NCBI GenBank assembly: GCA_950295325.1
Contig: OX485803.1
Location: 57,611,554-57,675,553 of the forward strand
Direction: 5' to 3'
DNA length: 64,000 nt
From: Polytrichum commune
Taxonomy: Eukaryota; Streptophyta; Polytrichopsida; Polytrichales; Polytrichaceae
A program made the position numbers and the translations under genes. This document shows positions 1-12,064 of this stretch, piece after piece (the stretch's first letter is position 1; the number at the start of each line of letters is the position of its first letter). A model generated the notes under the pieces. That model had not been told where the DNA came from, searched no databases, and saw nothing but the letters and a program-made list of their open reading frames with translations.

Positions 1-2485
1 TACATTTGGGTTTGTTTGGGCACATGTCATGTCCCGTGTCATTTTTACAAGTTCCCACAAATCACATGATGACACATGGCACCTTTTGGCAAAATGCAAC
101 CAATTTACACCTCATTTGACTCACACGTAGGGTACATACTCGGTGCTACGATTAGAGCATCCATCACATGAATTATAGAGGTCAGGCTTTGTCAAATCTT
201 TGAGTAACACTGATCACAACTGCTGCATATTATCTAATACCATGTCCACACTAAGACCAACAATTGGCCCACACCAGTGGGGGAGTTTCTATCTTGATAG
301 GTTGTTTTCGTGTCTTGTATGCAGTGAAGTGATCGGTGAAATTGTAGTACATTACATCCAATGAGGTTACCATGAGTAGGACAACAATGAGGTTACTATT
401 GTAGATTTCGGAAAGGGATGAACTTTTTTACCAAGAGGACTCCTAATGCTGCCAAGAAGCAACAACTAACCTTAGTGTGGGCATGCTACAAGTTGATGTT
501 CTTCCACCCACCTTGTCTGCAACGTCCTTTTCAATATTGGACTGGTATATGCCTGGGTATCAATAATCAACATCAATAATGGTACTGAAGAACCCAACCT
601 ACCTTGGGTATCAAAATTGTAATACTAGTCATATATCGATATTTGGTAAGTATGTGAAGGTGAGAGAATCTTGGATATTCCTATTTATTATTTGGGGTCG
701 ATACCATTCTCAACCGTGTTGATACTATGACAATTTTACCTAGGTATAAAGGTTCTTGCAAGGTATATAGACCTGAATGGTATCAAAATTATAAATACTG
801 TCAAATTCTCATACCCTACTTCTTTTAAAAAGAAGAAATGAAATCCTCATTCTAGATACCTGAATGGTATTAAAAAAAGACGAAACCAGAATTATAAATA
901 TCATCACATACCCATACCCTGTTGGTATAAGAAGAAGTGAAATCCTCATTATAGATACCCAACCAAAAAGATGATGCAAGTCCGACACTTGTCCCTTCTG
1001 ACTCTCCAGCTCACAGAGAGCGACCAATCTGCCACTTATGTGTCGTACTTATGTACAGGAAGAAAAAGACACTTCAATTGCTGACAAGAATGTGGATATC
1101 AGGTATGGAAGATTACACTTAATGCCGATGCATCACACAAGCCATTAATGTGTCATGGATGCACAGGCCACTAATTCCCAGCTTGGCGACCTTTCTGTAT
1201 TGCGGCAAGGCGATAGCTAGGCATGGAGTCGCGGGCTGCAGTGACAGGCACAGCTTTCTTGGCTCGCAATTCCTGAAGTGAATGTGTTAGCAAGAGGCAC
1301 AGTAATAGAGTTGACGGCAGGAAATGTACACATAAGTGTAGTGGCCAACTTCTGGTTTCATTCAAGTAAAATTGATGATGTGACCATTGAACTTCATGAG
1401 GGTACCTCTAATAATCACAATGTTTGAATAACTGGTCACATTTATCAGGAGAGAACCTACCGTCGGCAAGACATTAATCTAGCCAAACATTGACACAGGG
1501 GACCATCACAATCAAAGAGCTGAAAGGATAGTAGGTAATAACCTGCTCCATAATAAGAGCTCAACAACTTCATGTGTACAATTACGATGGTAGATTCCTT
1601 TGACCCAGCTTTCCCCTATGAATTGAATAGTCACATTAGTGCACATCATGATGAGTGAGAGACTCCACCAACCTCAAATTTTCATTCAAATCTTTCAGAT
1701 ATATTGAAGCGGGAAACTTGTATCGGCTTTCAGACGTCGTTGCTCCTCTTTGGGGATAAGTACATCCAGATATCTCTTGGTTTTGGCAAGGGTCTCAATG
1801 CCCACCAAACACAAGCCTCATTTCAGTAACTAATTGAAAAGGCCATTCATAACGCAGAAATGCTTGAAGTGTTCCTGCAGAAGCTGCCACAGTTTCTAGC
1901 AGAGGGTCGATGTACTAATTTCCTCCCTCTGCTTACATCACAAGAGACATTTGTCTTGGATGAATTGGTTTAAAGTCACGAATTCCTCAAGTGCTCCCTA
2001 TTTTCTTAAAAGAGGGAGAAATGAGGATGCAGAAGGAGGTCCAATTCCTGGTTCTCTGCTTCATACCCCCTACTCCTGCACATGCGCACGAACCATCTAC
2101 AGCTCTCAAGAAAATTCTGAAGCAGCAATGAAGCCCTTTTTGCAGCCGGCCTGGAAGGAGCTGGATCCATGCAGCATTCCTTCTTGTGTCAACCTTGTAA
2201 CAAAATAATCTCAAGAGTGATGATTTTCGGCTCAATAAAATAATCTTGTGGGCGTGATGGTGTTGGGCTCACTGAGATTGTGCACGAGCACATCACAGGT
2301 TACAACAAAAGGCACAAAATATGCTTATCGGGATACTCGGTTCCTGAAGGAGACAATTGAACTGGGTTTGTTAATGACATGACATCCCCGCATGTGCACC
2401 TTCAAGGAATCGAGCTTGAAGGTTCTTCCACATCGCCTGCATGAAGACAACCCAGCCTCTGATTACTTCCAGTTTGCAGGCCATG
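1..2485. other. Intergenic, no gene recognised
   Basis: I find no convincing coding region here on either strand. Open frames are short, lack recognisable motifs and overlap each other in opposite frames. The part at about 555-830 belongs to a dispersed repeat also present near 60.9 kb (separate entry). The stretch 830-960 repeats short phrases with a beta-turn of the same text, such as a gaatggtat phrase and an aagaagtgaaatcctcatt phrase, so it has probably grown by local duplication. Nothing else is supported. Confidence 0.6.
555..830 (+). repeat. Dispersed repeat, copy also near 60.66-60.74 and 60.90-61.16 kb
   Basis: This stretch aligns by eye over about 250 bases, same orientation, with 60895-61160. 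Shared phrases include tatcaataatcaacatcaat, a run about a 'tatcaaaattgtaatact' string, and gttcttgcaaggtatatagacctgaatggtat. A shorter copy of its first part lies at 60656-60735. No coding capacity is visible. The element family is unknown; the copies differ by many substitutions and small gaps, so the repeat is old. Confidence 0.6.
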
Positions 2486-2971
2486 ATAATAAACCGAACC
2501 ATGCAAATGTACCAATAAAACTATTGCTGAAGGTCACATCTTATCTCTAATCAAACTCCGTTGTGAAGGAGACACACAGATAGCTCACTGGAGAATGAAA
2601 CTTCCTCAAGATAGATCAAGTTAAGCTATGGCCGTTCTTAATACTATGATATGATCAATTTTAATGAAGAATTTCAAATGGTGACAAGCTCATGCAACAT
2701 CCATTTCTTTTTTCAGAGTATGTTGAATTGATAATAAACCAGACCATGAAAATGTACCAATAAAACTGTTGCTGAGGGTCACATCTTATCTCTAATCAAA
2801 CTCCGTTGTGAAGGAGAAATACAAATAGCTCACTGGGGAATGAAACTTCCTCAAGATAGGTCAAGTTGAGCTATGGCCGTTCTTAATACCGTGACGTGAT
2901 CACTTTTGTTGGAGAATTGCAAACGGTGACAAACTCATGAAACGTCCATTTCTTTTGTCACAGTAAATTGA
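2486..2971 (+). repeat. Tandem duplication, two units of about 245 bp
   Basis: Unit 1 is about 2486-2730 and unit 2 about 2731-2971. Both begin with ataataaacc and share long identical runs, for example the phrase around caccttatct/caaactccgttgtgaagga and the phrase catttctttt near the end. The units differ by roughly one base in ten. The pair lies downstream (3' side) of the minus-strand SOSEKI gene and carries no recognisable coding frame. Confidence 0.85.
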
Positions 2972-3699
2972 ATTTTTGCAAAAATGTTAAGGTTGGCGTC
3001 AATCCAAAAATGAACTGTTGGTAGTTACTCTCAAAGTATCAAGATCAAACCTGGCTTCACAATAAAAAAAATTGATGAGGATGGTAGCCATGCACAGGAT
3101 CCAAGCGAACCACCATATACTTACATGCATTCGTGCAGAACCAAGTCCACAGGAGGTTGGCTATGCATCACAGATTCCTGAAGTGTCTTCTCCCAATCTA
3201 AAATAGTGAGTCCTGGAGTGAGTGGCCTGCAACACAATTTGAAGCCAGTGAGTGATGGTTTTATTCTTAGGTGTTGATACATTACTGTATATGAACACTG
3301 AATTTGTAGATGTACAAAGCTTGGACCGATCCAGGTGTAGGAGATGGAACCTTTCATCTCTGGTTCGGTAATCCTTTGTTCTTGAAGAGTGGTCATTCAG
3401 TGACCCAGCACCTTGATAAATGGCTTCTGCACTGGTCGATGTCTCCACTCCTTTCGTGCTGCCATGACTGCACGAGGTGTTGTTGTCAGATACGGAAGGT
3501 TCAGTAATCTGATTTTTGCTGTCTGCTGTATACTGCAGTCCTTCTATAGGAGGCGGCTGAGAGTCGTTGCTCACCTTCCTGCAGGCTGGTTTGGGCATTT
3601 TGTCATCGTGCGTCTGGACGGCAGTGTTGTGTTTGCATGCACTGCCAGTTACACCATGTTATTCATGTTCCAAAAGAAATAACTTGCACCGCGAAATCA

Positions 3700-6299
3700 T
3701 CACAAAAACATTGTCCGAACAAGATCTTCACATAAAACTGCAAGAGACTCGATTCTCTCGATTTCGGTGATTCCGAATTTTGGGTGTTCCTTGAATTGCC
3801 AAAACAGGGGAGTGGGGTAAGTAAAGGTATACTTGGATACGGATGTTCCGGAGCTCTTTGGTGCTTTTGTGGACTCCTTGACGGCAGGTTCGGTTTTGGA
3901 CTTAGAACACTTTTCCCTGCTGGTCATTGAATTGCCATCATGGATTTTGGTGACAGATGGGATGTCACCGGCCTCATCCCGTGCCGAGATTCTGTTTATG
4001 GAAGGTTTGAGACCGCTGGTGCTGCTGGGCTCCTTGCTCTCATCGTGGAATTTGGTGACAGTGGGGATGTCAGTGCCCTCATCCTGTGTCAAATTGGGCA
4101 AGCTTCTGTGCTTGAATGACTTCTCCCAGCGCGTTTCTCTGTTGTATTTCTGGATTCTGGTAACAGTAGGGATGTCGGAGACCTCTTCTTCTGTGGGATT
4201 CGGCAAACCAGGAACGGTTGGTGTTGGAACCACCTTAGAGCTAATTTTTGCGTTTATTTTCGCCTCGAGTTTGTTGCCTTTCAGGTGGGACGTCGACTCC
4301 CGGCTCTTCGTCTCTCGTCGGGCTCTTGGAGGCTCAACAGGTTCCGGAAATATCACCACTTTTCTGTCATCAGCACCACCATTGGTATCTGCTCTCCTTC
4401 GGGGACTTCTGCTTGGGGCCGATCTACTCTCCCTGGATTTTAGAATCGATGCTAGGCTTTTGACATCTCTCTCCGATTTCGACACCTCGATGGCGATCTT
4501 GCTCCGTCGCGGAGATTTGTCACCGGGTGCTCTCAGGACCTCCTTCACGATCTCCTCGAACGGTGCTGGTTTCTCACATGTGGGTTTCGACTTGCTCCCA
4601 TAATGCACCTTCGATGTATGCTGTGCGGACTGCACAACATCGACACTCCTGCACATCTGGGGCTTGTACCCTCCTAACCTCGCCGCCTTCTTGAGCACAT
4701 ATAACAATGGATCGTTATCCCCCGGATAACATGCGGCCTGTGGACTCGACGGAAGGGCTTGATAACCTCTCGAATTAGCACCGGACCGGTCAGATTCTTT
4801 AAGCGAGGAGAATTTGAGGTCACACTCCCTACCACCGAGTGTGGTGACTATGGCAGCCTTATCGGTTCCAGCTTCCTTCCATGTCCTTCTCTTGGTATGT
4901 CTCTCCCTTGCTGCGCCTATTGGAGTAAATGAGAAAGTAGACAACTCGCCTTTGCTGGTTGTGGCTGTCCCGCTGATGTCCATAGCCGCACTAGTCGAGG
5001 GCGACATTTCTTCATTCGAAGATACGTCTGTCTGCGAGACGCTTGCCGCACCCGTGCCAGCTCGCTTCGTACTTCCACTTTTTGCTGCTGCCCGAGCAGT
5101 CTTCTTCTTAGAGCTCTTCCTGGTCTCGGAGTAAACAGTATTCTCGATGATTTCTTCAGATGGATATGTACCGCAGCTGGAGACGTCGCTATGGTCCAAG
5201 CTACACACTTCTGGTGCAGTCTTGTTGTGAGAGAGACTGTTCATGAGCTGCTCGTTCAACTGATCCATACTGCTGTCGGAAGTGAGATTCACAGCATTGC
5301 ACATAATTAGGTCTTCGGTGAGACCTGAAGTGTCGTCATTCTCCATCTGCAAGTGCTCCAGGATCAAGGATTGCCTTGTAACTAATTTGTCTGGGGTAGC
5401 GGATCCCAAGAATTTGAATCGCATACTTGTCGGATGAAACTCATCGTGCTCTCTCGCTTGCTCTGAAGCACGAATGTTACATGCATCGTCAGCTCACGAA
5501 GAACTCCACTCCCTTGAAGAGTGCACAAGCGAGAAGACATCTCTCTAGATAAGTGGTAGAGTGGAGGTGACAAGGACGTGCATAAAATCGAAAATCTGGC
5601 ATGGCCGGGTACCTGGTGAAGCGTCGAATAGCTCCAACCCTTTGAGAACGTACTCGCCGCTTCCAGAAACAGGAAGAATGGTATCATTGTCGGAAATGTC
5701 GCACCAGATGAAGGCGCCTTTGTAGTTCCTGCAACAAGCAGAGAAAGCATTATGTTTAGATTTGATGATGAATCAAATTACGGATGGATTTGTCTCGGAC
5801 ACAACACTGAATGTACATTACAGCGGGTCGCTTATCCAAGTGGAGAGCCCGCACTTTCGAATTATTTGTTCTACCCACGCAAAATGTACTGTACACATGC
5901 AGGGAATCAAACCTTCTACAACTGCAATTGGACAGCAAAGTATGGCCGAAAACAGGGTGGAATTAGGGAGTCCTACCTCTTGTACGACCACGAGAAAGAC
6001 TCCGGCATGCCCTTCCCTCGAAGTGCAGTCAGTCGTGCCTTCACATCTGAAAATACCCCATCCTCAATATTCAATTGCAACTTATTATAAGTACAATGCA
6101 AATTTACGTACCCTGATATGCTTCAAAATATCGCGTGCGGGCGCACATACAAAGTACCTTGCAACGTAGGGCCACGCTGGTGTGAGGGATACTGGACTTC
6201 GATCATGTGCGGATGCTCCAAGTGCGCGCCCCGGCTGAGCAGGTACACAACTTCAGCATTGTCGTACATTTTCGTAGGGTCCATTTTCGGTGGCTCCAT
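3700..6299 (-). CDS. SOK: SOSEKI-family polarity protein (DUF966, DIX-like domain)
   Basis: Four minus-strand exons join in frame: 6299-6158, 6046-5977, 5728-5613 and 5462-3700, each intron starting GT and ending AG, giving about 696 residues. The N-terminal 105 residues form the SOSEKI DIX-like domain: exon 1 encodes VVYLLSRGAHLEHPHMIEV, exon 2 LRGKGMPESFSWSYKR, exon 3 NYKGAFIWCDISDNDTILP followed by a GEYVLKGLEL segment. In the family this domain polymerises head to tail and concentrates the protein at cell edges to mark polarity. The remaining roughly 590 residues, almost all in the last exon, look disordered, rich in Ser, Lys, Arg and Thr, with three spaced copies of a DIP(T/S)VTKIH-like motif. 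The start ATG at 6299 precedes the domain by about 15 residues; a second in-frame ATG lies five codons on. The 3' end is less sure: the frame runs to a stop at 3700, but a late splice to a further exon cannot be excluded. Identity is firm, exact C terminus is not. Confidence 0.88.
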
Positions 6300-6720
6300 C
6301 TATCTCAAGAAACTCAAATGTGCGAAACAGGGTCTCTCAACTCAACCTGCATTCCACTGGACACTTCTATCAACACCGAAGGGGCAACAAACGAGAGAGC
6401 CTCTCGTTAAGTAAGAAAATGCTGAAAAGCCAAGCGCCATTTCTCCATCTCTAGAGCACCAATTTATCATGTCATGCAAGCTGCTACGTGCTGAGGAGAA
6501 GTTATTTTAGACTTCAGTTTCAATAAGAAAGTAGTACATCAACATCTTCGAATAGCATTAAAATCCCGGCGAAAGCATCGGCTGAGCAAATCCGATGTTA
6601 GAACGGTGCGACGGTTCTTCACACCGAAAACAAAACTTCTTGCGATCACGTGTGCAACTTCTTGAAGCCAAGAAGCCGAATGACCGGTTGCAGCAGCGAA
6701 CGACCTGATCACTCCAGATT

Positions 6721-7240
6721 GAAGATGACTCTCCACTCGAATCGCATTGGCTTCAGAGAATGCCAAGACACTCATATACTGCCGTCTACACGAAAATACT
6801 TCTCTTAATGGAAGTTGAAGCTGACAGTTCTCACAGGACAGACGCTCCTCTCGTAGTCACAGGAGAAAAGACATACAGACAAGGACTTGCGATTTGCAAT
6901 CAACCTTAAATGCTACGTTACATCCACTTCATACGAACCAGATCAGCCGCCGCAGAGAATTGACACATTAAAACACCCTTGAAGATCAATCTCCCAGCTG
7001 CACAGCATTCACTTCACAGAACGCCAAAAGACATATATCCTGCTGTTTAAACGAATTAAGGTCAAGTCCCCGCCTCAGGATGGTGGATAAGGAAGAGGAC
7101 AGAGGGAGTTCTCCTCTCGCAGTCACAGCAGCAGACAGAGAAAGACTTGCAACTTGCAATCTACCTTAATTGATCATACGTTACATCCACTTCATACGAA
7201 TCAGATCAGTCGCTGCAGTGAATAGACACATTTATTCACT
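6721..7240 (+). repeat. Tandem duplication of about 260 bp upstream of the SOSEKI gene
   Basis: Unit A is about 6721-6980 and unit B about 6981-7240. Corresponding phrases include cttcagagaatgccaagaca against cttcacagaacgccaaaaga, the gagttctcctctcgcagtca region, and the near-identical acgttacatccacttcatac. Because the SOSEKI gene is transcribed leftward from about 6.3 kb, the array sits 0.4 to 0.95 kb upstream of its start codon, in the likely promoter or 5' leader. No coding frame is convincing in it. Confidence 0.75.
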
Positions 7241-7809
7241 CGGAACTCCCTGGCCTCACCTGAGGCACCGCAGAATGCTGACAGAAGATGATCACGTCAT
7301 TCTCGTAACATTCTTTTACCTCAAATTCTCTAGTCCTGATCCCCAACCTCGACAACTGGTGACTCACTCACCCTCGCAACCACATGTACCTGCGATTACA
7401 TCCCCTGAACCCGCATTCTCCACAGCTCATGTGAGCTACTGTATTCTCTCTCCAACCTTGAGTCCTGGAACTCTCTGTAACAAGACGAATTCGCATCCGC
7501 CAGTACTCATCGCAGCCATGTTCTTCCACCATATGGCTCGCAGCAACCTTCAGATTTACACAACGCTCTCCCGAACCTCAAGCTGCACAAGTTTCCCTGA
7601 GAATTACTAATCTCCACAGCACCGACTACCACAAACAAACCAAGCTCACACAATCTGCCCCCAACCCCGAAATGCACTTCATTCACAGAACTCTCCCGAA
7701 CTCTCCCGAACTCTCTTACTAGTAAAACTCTCCACACCATACAGCAATTCACCATATATAACCAACCCCTCATCCAAGAGCAGAAGGGTCATCACAACTA
7801 GTGGCAAAT

Positions 7810-8720
7810 TTTCATCCATGGAGGTGCAATATCATTCATAATTTCCATATTATGTTCACAAACTAATTGGTTAGCTGATAACCAGCTCAAGTAGGTCAAT
7901 GACTCGTCCCTCACTGCTCCCGCATATCATTATCCACTCCCCTTTTGTTGGTTATCTAATGCCCCTCCGATCCCCACCTGACCTTAGCTAAGCCTAAAAG
8001 TTGGTTCTAAAAACACGGCCTTCACACCATGATCAACATTATATGGTGCCGAGCCTAGTTGGCAAATGATGTGGCATGGTTTAAAAGTGGAGGTTTTAAG
8101 CCTCAAGCACCGACCCTCCCATCGGCACCTAGACATGTGGCAAGAATACATGACTTTTAAAAGTGTCACCTCCTGCCCTTGTGATCGGTGGCTTTTAAGT
8201 CTTAGCTATGAGGGCACGAGGAGCTCCATTAACAAAAACCGATGGTAAGATAGACGAGTAGCAAGGGATTTGGGGGTGGGACAAAAACTATCCAACATGT
8301 CATTGCTTGGTAGATAAAACCATGAACATGTGTGAAAGCTATTTAACTAAAACCTACTAAAAAATCTCCGGAGCAAGTTCTTGTAGGTGCATTGGGATAG
8401 CCGGATGCCTCCCCTGTAACCGAGGGAGCTTTACTCGGTTTTCACGAAAAGACTTTGGTCATTTGGTAAAGTCAGGTTGGGAGGGGGCATAATTCATAAA
8501 ACCAATCGCTCGTCTAAAAACACAACAATTTTCAAAACTCATCACTATATTCCGTCCAGCATGGAAACACTATACTATCCATAATTACGTTCATGTATTA
8601 TTCGATTTATGATTGATAACTAGCTCAAGTGGGTGAATGACTCGCCATTTGCCACTCTCCACCACTCCCATGGCTTTGTCATCCACTTTCCTCTTAAATG
8701 TTTATCTAGTCTATACAATG
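7810..8720 (+). repeat. Two direct copies of an unnamed repeat (7810-7975 and 8555-8720)
   Basis: The two blocks share phrases such as ccataattacgttcatg/tcataatttccatattatgttca, gataaccagctcaagtaggt/gataactagctcaagtgggt, atgactcg, and atccac followed by tttcctcttaaatg or ccccttttgttgg and gtttatcta. Divergence is considerable. The sequence between them contains another dispersed repeat (8320-8500). No gene is recognised. Confidence 0.5.
8320..8500 (-). repeat. Dispersed repeat, inverted copy at 11310-11840
   Basis: The reverse complement of this block matches 11310-11373 and then 11726-11840. Shared phrases are gactttaccaaatg, ccgggtaaagctc, ggaggcatcc and tttttaagtaggtt. The 11.3-11.8 kb copy is split by a 352-bp inverted-repeat element, so this copy represents the uninterrupted state of the target at that point. 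Family unknown; non-coding. Confidence 0.65.
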
Positions 8721-9019
8721 GTCTTATTGTTCACGGACTCTCTTTGAGACCCCAACTTGGTCATCCCCATCATGTATGTAGACCAACTTTTAAGGTGTCT
8801 AGCGGTCCAGAATTGGGGTTCAAAAGTCGGGTCATTATGCAAGCATACACCTACCCTACTAGAGTAGTGAGGTGCTTTTGTCCTGCTGTGTCTTTTTACT
8901 ACGAAACAATAACCTCCATGATGTATTTGAGTGGGTTTCAACCACTGTAACGCTGCCATGTGGCAAGAGAAAAAAAATTCAACAATAACTGTCAAAAGGC
9001 GATTCAAAGCCATGAATGC

Positions 9020-10560
9020 CACCGGATTAACAGTTCTTCTTCAGCCATGCATGCAAGGGATCGTATGAGCAATTGTGTGATGAGAATGGGCAGCTGAAAA
9101 TATTGTGATAATAATGGTGCTATCATGGAGCCCCAATGATTGTTGGGAGTACCAAATGGGAACGATTTTAAACCCTTTATAAAAGCCCAAACAAACTTTA
9201 ATAACCCTTCAAGGTGGCTACGGTGCCTAGCTACAACTAGAGCACCTTGAACCGAGAAGTTAAGGTATCCATGTGGCGTACATGTGGCAAATCCCCCCCC
9301 CCCTCCTCCTTCAATGTTGAATTAAATCTTTTTTTTTTTGAAGTGAGAATTGTGTTAGCACCTAAAACCGTTGGGGGGTCTTAATGTTCACATGGTCAAC
9401 ATTCTCAAATCAACATGTACTTATTATGCAAGATTTTGAGGGTGTTAGTTTTGTGTGTTGACTTGGTTTAAGGTGCTCCTATCTTATGTATATGTACATA
9501 TTTTTGGATGTCACTTTATGGTATGCGAAACCATCTTTTTGACTTTGAGTTCCACCACCCCAAAAGAAAAAAGAAAAAAGAAAAAAGACCCTAGTGATTA
9601 AAGTTCTCCACCTAACTCTACCAAACTTTATGTAGGGTACCGTAGCACCATAGATGGGTTGTGCACCTCAAAACGATTTTTTTTTTGAAAATAAAGGTTC
9701 ATCAACTAAAAATATAATTTATGAAATTTTGTTAGTTTTGTGATTTAGAATAATTTAATTCGTTTTTTTGGTAAGTTTCAGTAGTACTGGAAGTAGGTTA
9801 TTGTTTTTTTCATTCATTCGTGGCGGCTTCTTGGCCTTAAACCTAAGTATCCACCTTAACCTTACTTAGTGTGACTCTTGTTTGTCTTTGCACAGAGTAT
9901 GTGTTAGGTCTTTTGTATGTATTTGCACTTTGACATGTGTGAGAAGAGTGTTAGAAATGGCACCAAAATTACGACAGGTTGATTTTTATTTATTTTTATC
10001 CCTATTAGCAAGGAGGAGATGGAGATGGATATAGAAAGAGAGTTTGCCGCTTTGAGTGAGTAGGGCGCCGAGCCATTAACGCATTAGCATGCAACCTCTT
10101 ATGGCGCATTGACGTGGTTGGGGCTTAAAAGAACCCAAAATTTTCATTAATTAGTTTTTTTTCCTAATATAATTTTTCACATACTCATTTGACTGGTTTC
10201 ATAATTTCCATTTTTTTTGGTTTTTTATTTGAGAATTATTTTTTGCACAAACTAGCTATGGTGCTAAAGTATGTGAGTTGCACATGGCCACTCTTCTTGA
10301 TTGCATACCTTCGTTTGTATGGTTGTTTTACATTCCAAAGGAGGTGGTGGTTGTGGTCGTGGTTAACCACCATGATAATCAGCCACAACTACAATATTTT
10401 TCCATTCACATTTGTCTTGTGCGAATTATTGTGGTTGTGGTTGATGATGGAATTGATCCTCTGAATCACAATCTATCATAGGTTGAGGTCTTGGTTTAAG
10501 TGAGAAGATTAAAGTGATTATAATCCTTATTGGCTTTGAATTGTAGTGTTGAAGTAGTTG
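9020..10560. other. Intergenic, AT-rich, no gene recognised
   Basis: I see homopolymer runs (a C run followed by tcctcctcc at about 9294-9308, T runs, a short aaaaag repeat near 9562-9586) and no frame with recognisable motifs. The open frames around 10189-10481 are low-complexity and overlap each other, so I do not call them genes. Confidence 0.5.
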
Positions 10561-10569
10561 CCTCCTCAA

Positions 10570-10850
10570 TATTTTCCCCAAACCTTCGTCTTGAAGCTCT
10601 CTACACTAAATATTGTATTTATTGTCATATAGTACTTTATATCCTTGTGGTAAACTCTCCAATGACACTTCTTGTAGATAAATTTACAACCATTTTCATC
10701 TCAACTTTACATACATTGTGTATTATACATCTTAACATTTACACAATAAAATATGATGACGGGCGATTAAAAATTCGGATGAAAAAATCACTTAGTAAAT
10801 GACAATCTTTGCAGCATTGTAAATCTATAACACCCCCCAGAATTTACAAG
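10570..10850 (+). repeat. Repeat, direct copy at 12430-12730
   Basis: The block shares ordered phrases with 12430-12730: a cactaaatattgtattt-type start, aatgacacttcttgta/atatgacacttcttatg, ttcggatgaaaaaatcactt/tttggatgaaaaatcactt, and gcattgtaaatctata/gcactgtaaatctatt followed by a C run. The copies lie 1.9 kb apart. No coding sequence is evident. Confidence 0.6.
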
Positions 10851-11373
10851 GAAATATAACTTGTGACATGTCCAAATTAAAGTGGATGCGTTTTCAAAAC
10901 CTAACTTTAATAAGTCCCTTTTTGTCATACGGCTGCAATGAATGAAGGCTCATTAACACCCAAACGGGGAAAAATAATGCGTACATACTTGGTTAAAGTG
11001 CATTTATTGGGAAGGGCGGCTGTGGGATGGGTGAAAGAGGGAAGAAGAGCATTCATTCCTTCCTATCATCCTCGGACAAACTCCTATGAATCTATATTAA
11101 TTGGATACTACTATGTAGAGAGTGTGGACGAGGGGCTCCGAAAGGCGCACCTCTTCTTGACGAAGATCTTGCCGAAATATCCCACGCTATCAATCGAACG
11201 TTCGAAGTTCACAAGAATCTCATGTTGATGTTGAGAGATTTCGTTCACATTGATGTGTGTTTTGATGCGCTCTTTATTGGGAGGACAATTAAGTTGGGCT
11301 TTTAAGGCCCATCCCCACTTGGCTTTACCAAATGCCTAACCAAAGTCTCGCCTAAAAACCGGGTAAAGCTCTA

Positions 11374-11725
11374 AGGTAGCAGTGCCAATTTCCGTCCAAA
11401 TTTCAGATGTGCCTAGTTGGGATGCTGAAACTATTGTTTTTTATAAATTTTGAGCGCTCCGCAAAGCTGGTGCAAGAGCAACTATGAAAAAATCAAAATT
11501 TTCCAGCATGTCTATGATTTCCTACAAATTTTTAAAGGAAACCTTGTAGAGTGACCAACACTCGCACATAGGGTACATGGTATATCCACATGGTGGATTT
11601 CTAAAACCGACCGCTGACAGCCAATGAAATGCTGGTAGCGCTGTGAACGGTACAAGCACCTAGATAGGTGCTTCCGACCATAGGGGTCGACTTTAGGACC
11701 CGCACAGAAATTGGCACCCCTACCT
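11374..11725. mobile_element. Short inverted-repeat element (MITE), 352 bp, TA target
   Basis: The ends are inverted copies: AGGTAGCAGTGCCAATTTC at the left and, reading the right end on the minus strand, AGGTAGGGGTGCCAATTTC. A TA dinucleotide borders both ends (11372-11373 and 11726-11727). The insertion splits a dispersed repeat whose uninterrupted copy is at 8320-8500, which independently confirms that this block was inserted. There is no coding capacity. A TA duplication suits Tc1/mariner-type (Stowaway-like) MITEs, but the terminal sequence is not one I recognise. Confidence 0.75.
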
Positions 11726-11839
11726 TATCTCTCTCTCTCCGTTATGGCGGAGGCATCCCGGTTATATATCCATGTGTACCTACGAGACTTTGCTTCGAAG
11801 GTTTTTAAGTAGGTTCTATAGTACAAACATTTGTTCCCG

Positions 11840-12055
11840 ATCAAGTCACGTACCTTGTCCTGAACAAAAGAAAACTAGATAATAAACAAACCCTCGTCCC
11901 TCCAGCATGATGAAAGGGGTTAACTAGTACAACACCAGAGCCCCACCTCCCAAAGGAGGCATAACACCCTATACTGCATCACAGGATACCGTGATCAGCA
12001 CAGGGCCAATGGGCTCGTATTCATGCCGGTACATTGGTACGGGCGTTATATATTT
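11840..12055 (+). repeat. Dispersed repeat, direct copy at 60425-60635
   Basis: Shared phrases with 60425-60635 include tcacgtaccttgtcct, caaaag(g/a)aaact, gataataaacaaac, cccaaaggaggcataac, tatactgcatcac and an acgggc(g/t)ttat end. Similarity is high over about 210 bases. The two copies lie 48 kb apart. No open frame of note; family unknown. Confidence 0.75.
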
Positions 12056-12064
12056 TCTTCTTTT

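Noticed and set aside
3161-3640. Possible further 3' exon of the SOSEKI gene
   Set aside because: Splice-like sites exist, but no conserved motif marks the frame, and the main exon already ends at a stop at 3700; I could not support a fifth exon.
3833-4603. 256-residue plus-strand frame opposite the SOSEKI last exon
   Set aside because: It is the antisense shadow of a real coding exon with verified splice sites and a recognisable domain on the other strand.
10189-10481. Two overlapping plus-strand frames
   Set aside because: AT- and TGG-rich low-complexity sequence; no family resemblance.
10938-11300. Frames with protein-like text (around 11110-11300, one reading LLDEDLAEISHAINRTFEVH)
   Set aside because: Suggestive of a transposon gag or host fragment, but it is short, overlaps another frame and matches no motif I know.
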